Shown here piece by piece: positions 62,591-64,000 of a stretch of DNA of 64,000 nucleotides (position 1 is its first letter; each line of letters opens with the position of its first letter). The notes under the pieces were generated by a model. It worked only from the letters and a program-made list of their open reading frames with translations. It had not been told where the DNA came from and did no database searches. The translations under genes were made by a program, and so were the position numbers. Origin of the DNA: a delta proteobacterium MLS_D. Lineage in GTDB: Bacteria; Desulfobacterota; Syntrophia; Syntrophales; UBA2210. The stretch lies in contig LQBH01000070.1 of NCBI GenBank assembly GCA_002030015.1, positions 1-64,000 on the forward strand, given 5' to 3'.

Positions 62591-64000
62591 TTGAAAAATC
62601 CCCTTCGCGTCAATGTCGTCATGCCGGACTTGATCCGGCATCAAGTGTTTACAAATATTTTCTTGATTCCCCCTTGTCGGGCTTTAATCCCATACAGAGG
62701 GAGATTAAAACCGAGTCGCGCTTTGCTTGCCCGGAATGACAGAAAAAGCAATTATGCAAAGTTCTCGAGGTACGGACTGACACTGGGCATCATACTGGCG
62801 CTGATGCTTGCCTGTTTTCAGGAAAGCACTGCCGGGACCCTCATTACGCTCGAGGGCTGCCGCGAGCGGGCCCTCGTAAACAGCGAAGACCTGCGGGTGG
62901 AGAAAACACGCCGTGAGCAGGCGCACCTGCGAACCAGGGAACAACGCACCCACTACCTCCCCAAGGTAACCGCCTCGGGCCACTACCTCGGCAGCAGGAA
63001 CCGGTTCGAGTGGGACGTGGAATCTTCCCTCTTCGACCCCCTGGGCCGGATCATTTCACCCGCCACCATCAATCCCCTTACCGGGCGGCCCATCAACGAC
63101 GTGAGCGGGCACCACATTATGAAACAAACGGCGTATTACACAAAGGTCGAGGCGCGACAGCCGCTCTACATGGGCGGGAAAATAAACGCCGCCAACCGGA
63201 TGTCGGAAGTGGCGGAACACATCAGCCTGAAAGCCGTCGAGGCCAAACGGCAGGACGTCATCGTCGAGGCCGATCAGACCTACTGGCGTTTCGTGGCGGT
63301 GGGCGAAAAACTTCAGTCCGCCCGGAAGTACGTGGAACTCCTGGAGGCCCTGGAAGCAAAGGTGAATCATGCCGTGGACACGGGACTGGTGCACCGGAAT
63401 GAACTTCTCAAGGTACGGGTGCGGCGTAACGAAGCCCTGCTGGACCTGGAACGGGCGAAAAACGGGCGGGAACTTCTGCGCATGTCGTTGTGCCGAATCA
63501 TGGGTTTCGATCCCGGCACATCCCTGAAGATCGCCGACGAAGAAATCACCATCCCGGCAGCCGACGAACTTCCCGAGGCCCCCGTTCTTTCGGTCATAGA
63601 CCGGCCGGACTACCGGATGCTGGAAGACAAGGTGGACCTTACGCGCGAGAACGAGCGTCTGGTGCGGTCCGACTTTCTTCCCCGTGTCGGTCTCACCGCC
63701 GGCTACCACTATCTGGGAGGCGTTGAACTCTACCAGACCTCTCTCGAAGGACGCGGCTATTACCTGATGGCCTCGGCCGAAATCCCGCTCTGGCAGTGGG
63801 GCGAAGGGAAATACAAGACGCAGTCGGCGAAACTCGACTCGCACATCGCCGAGCTGGACCTGCAAAAATATAAAAAACTGATGGAACTCGAAATCCGGCA
63901 GGCCTTCTTCGCTATGTCCGAGGCCCACAGCAGATGCGCCATGACGGAAGCGGCGCTGGAAGAGGCCGAAGCCAACATGGAAATGAGCCGCGACTTCTAC
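62591..64000 (+). CDS. TolC family outer membrane efflux protein (3' end outside window)
   Basis: 470 codons to the window edge with no stop. Start TTG at 62591 has GAGGTGAGAG upstream. Codons for MKNPLR are followed by a stretch encoded by a dispersed repeat (62612-62745), then the apparent signal peptide YGLTLGIILALMLACFQEST. The mature part starts GTLITLEGCRERALVNSEDL, and has the coiled-coil repeats of TolC-like proteins (VEADQTYWRFVAVGEKLQSA, NELLKVRVRRNEALLDLERA) and PLYMGGKINAANRM. Outer-membrane exit duct of the operon. The signal sits unusually far from the start because of the repeat. Confidence 0.88.
   Translation, partial: MKNPLRVNVVMPDLIRHQVFTNIFLIPPCRALIPYRGRLKPSRALLARNDRKSNYAKFSRYGLTLGIILALMLACFQESTAGTLITLEGCRERALVNSEDLRVEKTRREQAHLRTREQRTHYLPKVTASGHYLGSRNRFEWDVESSLFDPLGRIISPATINPLTGRPINDVSGHHIMKQTAYYTKVEARQPLYMGGKINAANRMSEVAEHISLKAVEAKRQDVIVEADQTYWRFVAVGEKLQSARKYVELLEALEAKVNHAVDTGLVHRNELLKVRVRRNEALLDLERAKNGRELLRMSLCRIMGFDPGTSLKIADEEITIPAADELPEAPVLSVIDRPDYRMLEDKVDLTRENERLVRSDFLPRVGLTAGYHYLGGVELYQTSLEGRGYYLMASAEIPLWQWGEGKYKTQSAKLDSHIAELDLQKYKKLMELEIRQAFFAMSEAHSRCAMTEAALEEAEANMEMSRDFY
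62612..62745 (+). repeat. Dispersed repeat inside the 5' end of the TolC-like reading frame
   Basis: Contains CATGCCGGACTTGATCCGGC, an inverted core, and ends with CCCGGAATGACAG. GCCGGA/TCCGGC pair around ACTTGA. About 134 nt, in frame with the TolC-like gene and without a stop codon. It resembles the CGTCATTCCGG-type repeats common in this lineage. Confidence 0.65.

Overview
The window looks like chromosomal DNA of an anaerobic Gram-negative bacterium, most likely a member of the Desulfobacterota (former Deltaproteobacteria). The evidence is a GC-rich genome with an envelope (RND/TolC efflux, autotransporter, lipoproteins) together with anaerobe enzymes: an aldehyde:ferredoxin oxidoreductase with a polyferredoxin, a rubredoxin-flavoprotein fusion, a rubrerythrin-like protein and desulfoferrodoxin. 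No rRNA, tRNA, CRISPR array, phage or transposase gene was seen. The taxonomic call is inference.

Layout. 1-4.2 kb: a degenerate and an intact iron-type alcohol dehydrogenase, a broken AOR and a 4x[4Fe-4S] ferredoxin. 4.1-7.9 kb, minus strand: SfsA-DUF123 fusion, a DUF3568 lipoprotein, a rhomboid protease and a TraB-family protein. 7.9-8.7 kb: repeat-rich spacer. 8.7-11.8 kb: RlmD-type methyltransferase, Nudix hydrolase, SDR and a clear terminator. 11.8-14.5 kb, minus: a monooxygenase-like protein, 3-hydroxyacyl-CoA dehydrogenase and thiolase. 14.9-18.7 kb: oxygen-defence cluster (Hrb, rubrerythrin-like, Dfx), two exported thioredoxin-fold proteins and an unknown membrane protein. 18.8-25.6 kb: an SDR facing a gatC-gatA-gatB-mtnA-HAD operon, plus a histone-deacetylase-like protein. 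26-30 kb: small export protein, amtB-glnB and FtsH. 30.4-40.7 kb: FMN reductase, MBL protein, S1P-lyase-like PLP enzyme with a DUF819 transporter, TetR, PlsC, AKR, SDR, a Pmp3-like small protein, a DUF6125 protein and Cfa. 40.7-41.5 kb: second repeat-rich spacer. 41.5-45.4 kb: glutamine synthetase, EEP hydrolase, FmdB and YkgJ small metal-binding proteins, and a CMK-like/BON protein. 45.5-50.5 kb, minus: trpB-A-D-C-F. 50.6-56.9 kb, minus: a broken metallopeptidase-like lipoprotein, a broken giant autotransporter and an IalB-like protein. 57.5-64 kb: TetR and a tripartite RND efflux operon that runs off the window end.

Most notable observations. (1) The trp operon has a classical attenuator: a TTGACA promoter, a 34-residue leader peptide with three consecutive Trp codons, and a hairpin-plus-T7 terminator ahead of trpB. 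(2) Its TrpD carries an N-terminal Lrp/AsnC-type ligand-binding domain, suggesting a second, allosteric level of control. (3) Dispersed repeats lie in frame at the 5' ends of two genes of the RND operon, between the best start codon and the signal peptide. (4) A 43-bp element is shared by two unrelated genes at nearly the same distance (80-82 nt) upstream of their start codons. (5) The P-II protein lacks the uridylylated Tyr51 and glutamine synthetase lacks the adenylylated Tyr, implying non-covalent nitrogen control. (6) Three genes are disrupted by frameshifts, two of them at short homopolymers.
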